A stretch of 64,000 nucleotides of DNA from Glandiceps talaboti (taxonomy: Eukaryota; Hemichordata; Enteropneusta; Spengelidae), in assembly GCF_964340395.1 (NCBI RefSeq), contig NC_135562.1, positions 17,303,985-17,367,984 on the forward strand, written 5' to 3'. Every line of letters begins with the position of its first letter. Position 1 is the first letter of the stretch. This document shows, piece by piece, positions 63,101-64,000 of the stretch. The notes under the pieces are model-generated. The model was not told the DNA's origin. It ran no database searches and saw only the letters and a program-made list of their open reading frames with translations. The position numbers were made by a program, and so were the translations under genes.

Positions 63101-64000
63101 GATTTGGTCAAGCGTGGTGTCGCTGACATTTTCCTCCATGTATCAAGTGAAATCAGATTAGCTTCTGCACCTGTGTCTACCTTGAAGTTTAACTGTGTCT
63201 CTGCAACTTGGACTGGTTCCATCCAGGCATGTTTGGTCTTGTTTATATGGCCAACCATGAGTACACCTCCCATTTCAAATAGGCTTTCCTGACTTGAGGA
63301 TATGTGTTGAGTGGCGTGTACTGTTTTACGTGGTGTAGAACTTCTGCATAATTTGGCAAAATGGTTCTTTTTGTGACATTTATGGCATTCTTTGCCATAT
63401 GCAGGACATCTTCTTGGCGCATGTGTATTGCCACAGTTACCACAGGTTTCCTTTCCCTTGTCAGCTTGGGTCATCCTTTCTTGTCGATATTTGGGTGTTG
63501 TCTTTTGTCTGCGTCTGGTAAAGGCTTCTATGTTTCTTTCATCAGTTGTCCCAGTAGCCATTTGCTTTACTTCTTTCCTTGTTGTCTCTGCTGCGATGCA
63601 CTTGTCGTGTACACTTTCTAGAGATAAGTCGTCAATTTCCAGGAGCTTCTCCTTCAATTCTTTGTCGGTCATGGAAAAGACAATCTTGTCACGTATCATA
63701 TTGTCTTTCTCTTTGAATTCACACTGGTCTGCTAGCCTCTGTAGCATTGTGAAATAGTTGACAAAGTCGACTCCTTCTTTCCACTGATGACTCCAGAATT
63801 TGTATCTGTTGAATACTATTCTCTTCTTGCCTTCGAAATGGGTTTCAAATTTCTTGAGTACGACCTCATATTTAGTTTTGTCTTCATCATCACCCCAGGC
63901 AAACTGGTTATATCGTTGACGTGCCTCAGAGCCTATTGTGTTCAATAGTCTAGCTATTTTTACTGCATCCGGCTTTTTATCAGCCTCTTGGGCCAGCAGA
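60085..64000 (-). CDS. Gag-Pol polyprotein of Mag-like element, N-terminus beyond window
   Basis: An open frame runs from the window edge to a TAA at 60085-60087; at least 1304 codons, no internal stop. Counting from the TTG codon at 63945: gag with two zinc knuckles (CGNCGNTHAPRRC at 168-180, CHKCHKKNHFAKLC at 187-200), protease FKVDTGAEANL at 254-264, reverse transcriptase with LRLCLDPRGLNKYI and IADDM at 544-548, RNase H with QADASQ at 691 and HSDHKPLE at 753, integrase finger H907/H910/C940/C943 and acidic triad D971, D1024, E1059. There is no chromodomain. The RT reads TIIDQSSAFWQ where relatives usually have D-A-S/N. Spacing between the second Asp and the Glu is 34 residues, one short of D,D35E. 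The last codons lie inside the 3' LTR. The true start is not visible because codons upstream of 63945 stay open. Confidence 0.93.
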   Translation of the reverse strand, partial: LLAQEADKKPDAVKIARLLNTIGSEARQRYNQFAWGDDEDKTKYEVVLKKFETHFEGKKRIVFNRYKFWSHQWKEGVDFVNYFTMLQRLADQCEFKEKDNMIRDKIVFSMTDKELKEKLLEIDDLSLESVHDKCIAAETTRKEVKQMATGTTDERNIEAFTRRRQKTTPKYRQERMTQADKGKETCGNCGNTHAPRRCPAYGKECHKCHKKNHFAKLCRSSTPRKTVHATQHISSSQESLFEMGGVLMVGHINKTKHAWMEPVQVAETQLNFKVDTGAEANLISLDTWRKMSATPRLTKSGVILQTLDGGNLDQVGRARVTFKAKKTQTIAEVFVTKQMNCPILGLNTAIDLGLIKRGENSSAYVCTLSKSEYKGATEEQIKHDYASVFDGKLGKYPGQYKITLSEDAQPKINPPRRIPHKIRDELKKKLAEMKEQDVIEEVEHPTDWVNSMVCTEKKDGSLRLCLDPRGLNKYIKREHYMIPTFQEVVAKLGKPKLFTIIDQSSAFWQVELDEKSCDLTTFQTPFGRFRFKRMPFGISSASEVLQKKGFQMFGDIENVHIIADDMLIASETEEQHDVALYKVLERAKETGIKFNVKKLQFKKTEVVYHGVKISANGIEPDRSKIEAIENMPDPVNKKGLQRFLGMINFLSPFIPNKAQLTEPLRQLVKDGIPWFWGRPQKDAMMKIKKVLSSKVVLKFYDENKPLTIQADASQCGLGACLLQDDQPVSYTSRPLTETEQRYAQIEKELLAIVFAAQRFHHYIYGTDVTVHSDHKPLESIQKKDLHKVSPRLQLMLLKLLRYKLNIVYKPGNQMHIADALSRAYVDGKPEPDGSKDIFVHSVMTYYPASTKKMDEYKSSTMQDETSQLIKKYLINGWPPIYRLPPELHPYYNLRDEIYQEDDLLFLSNRLIIPKTERPFALEKLHAGHQGIEKTKSFARDILYWPGMSKDIDNIVLNCKVCQKFRHNNRKEPIKQHEIPDDPWQKLGADIFTFGGRDYVILVDYYSKYPELARLHRKTASSVIQAMKIIFARHGIPETVIADNMPFGAVEFREFAERWNFQLCTSSPRYPQSNGEAEKYVGIVKMMLRKCKEDNTDPNLALLRYRNTPITGMRYSPAQMLFSRRLRDDIPMKQTLLSPNLAADSKQQLISRQEQQAKFYNRGVRDRPSFEKGESVRVKLDPHSREWIPAIVEEKYSAPRSYVVTTSQGRTLRRNKHMMNKTAEKVTINPPYPDIKAADAKPPDTTVKQPEQLPQATASPQSQQSGGRRTSQRTVKPPVWQKDYVVTTSCVKRKPTGKGGVIEYG
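60104..60116 (-). other. Polypurine tract of the Mag-like element
   Basis: In sense CTGGAAAGGGGGG directly precedes the LTR start TGTGATA. It lies inside the coding region, specifying the last Gly-rich codons of gag-pol. Confidence 0.75.

Larger units (their letters stand above)
59850..64000 (-). mobile_element. Ty3/Gypsy (Mag-like) retrotransposon, 3' part
   Basis: The minus-strand element runs off the right edge of the window. Visible are the 3' LTR (59850-60103), a polypurine tract and most of gag-pol. The 5' LTR and start of gag are outside, so target duplication and LTR divergence cannot be judged. Confidence 0.92.

Noticed and set aside
60247-63757. Plus-strand frames opposite the Mag-like gag-pol
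   Set aside because: Antisense shadows of a long, domain-complete coding frame.

Overview
This is animal nuclear DNA: AT-rich, with many GT-AG introns, long tetranucleotide microsatellites, and LTR, LINE and foldback transposons. The genes are secreted C-type lectins and one SRCR-domain gene, which fits a marine invertebrate with a large innate-immunity repertoire. The sequence alone does not fix the phylum.

Region 1 (1-40519) is a C-type lectin cluster. A unit of about 10.2 kb is repeated in tandem: unit 1 at 1-9029, unit 2 at 9030-19252, and a partial unit 3 at 19253-23268. Each full unit carries a divergent pair, one lectin on the minus strand (M) and one on the plus strand (P). I rebuilt seven paralogues with one shared architecture: a signal-peptide exon, three exons for a single CTLD with QPD and WND motifs, and a tiny terminal coding exon. 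They are M1, M2 (both without a recognisable exon 1), M3 (complete), P1 (terminal exon deleted), P2, P3 and P4. Intron phases agree in all of them (1,1,0,1). The two full units are natural before/after pairs for several insertions and deletions: a twin-primed LINE, a foldback MITE, a TA-repeat plus hairpin block, and loss of the P1 last exon. Every paralogue has a CTGT/ACAG-type microsatellite in its last intron. Intron 1 of P4 is enlarged to 4.6 kb by a 2.7-kb foldback structure.

Region 2 (40520-43386) is gene-poor: CATA microsatellites and one orphan short ORF.

Region 3 (43387-52313) is a complete Ty3/Gypsy chromovirus-type retrotransposon on the minus strand. It has two identical 684-bp LTRs, a single 1763-codon gag-pol ending in a chromodomain, a tRNA-Ala-like primer site, a purine-rich tract and a 4-bp target duplication, and it sits inside a CATA/CACA microsatellite. 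It looks very young.

Region 4 (52314-59849) holds microsatellites, a LINE C-terminal fragment, and a minus-strand gene fragment in which a tryptophan-rich exon of unknown family splices in phase to a two-exon SRCR domain, apparently through a GC-AG intron. It ends in an inverted minisatellite.

Region 5 (59850-64000) is the 3' part of a second Ty3/Gypsy element (Mag-like, no chromodomain). Its 254-bp 3' LTR overlaps the end of its own gag-pol, and its 5' part lies beyond the window.
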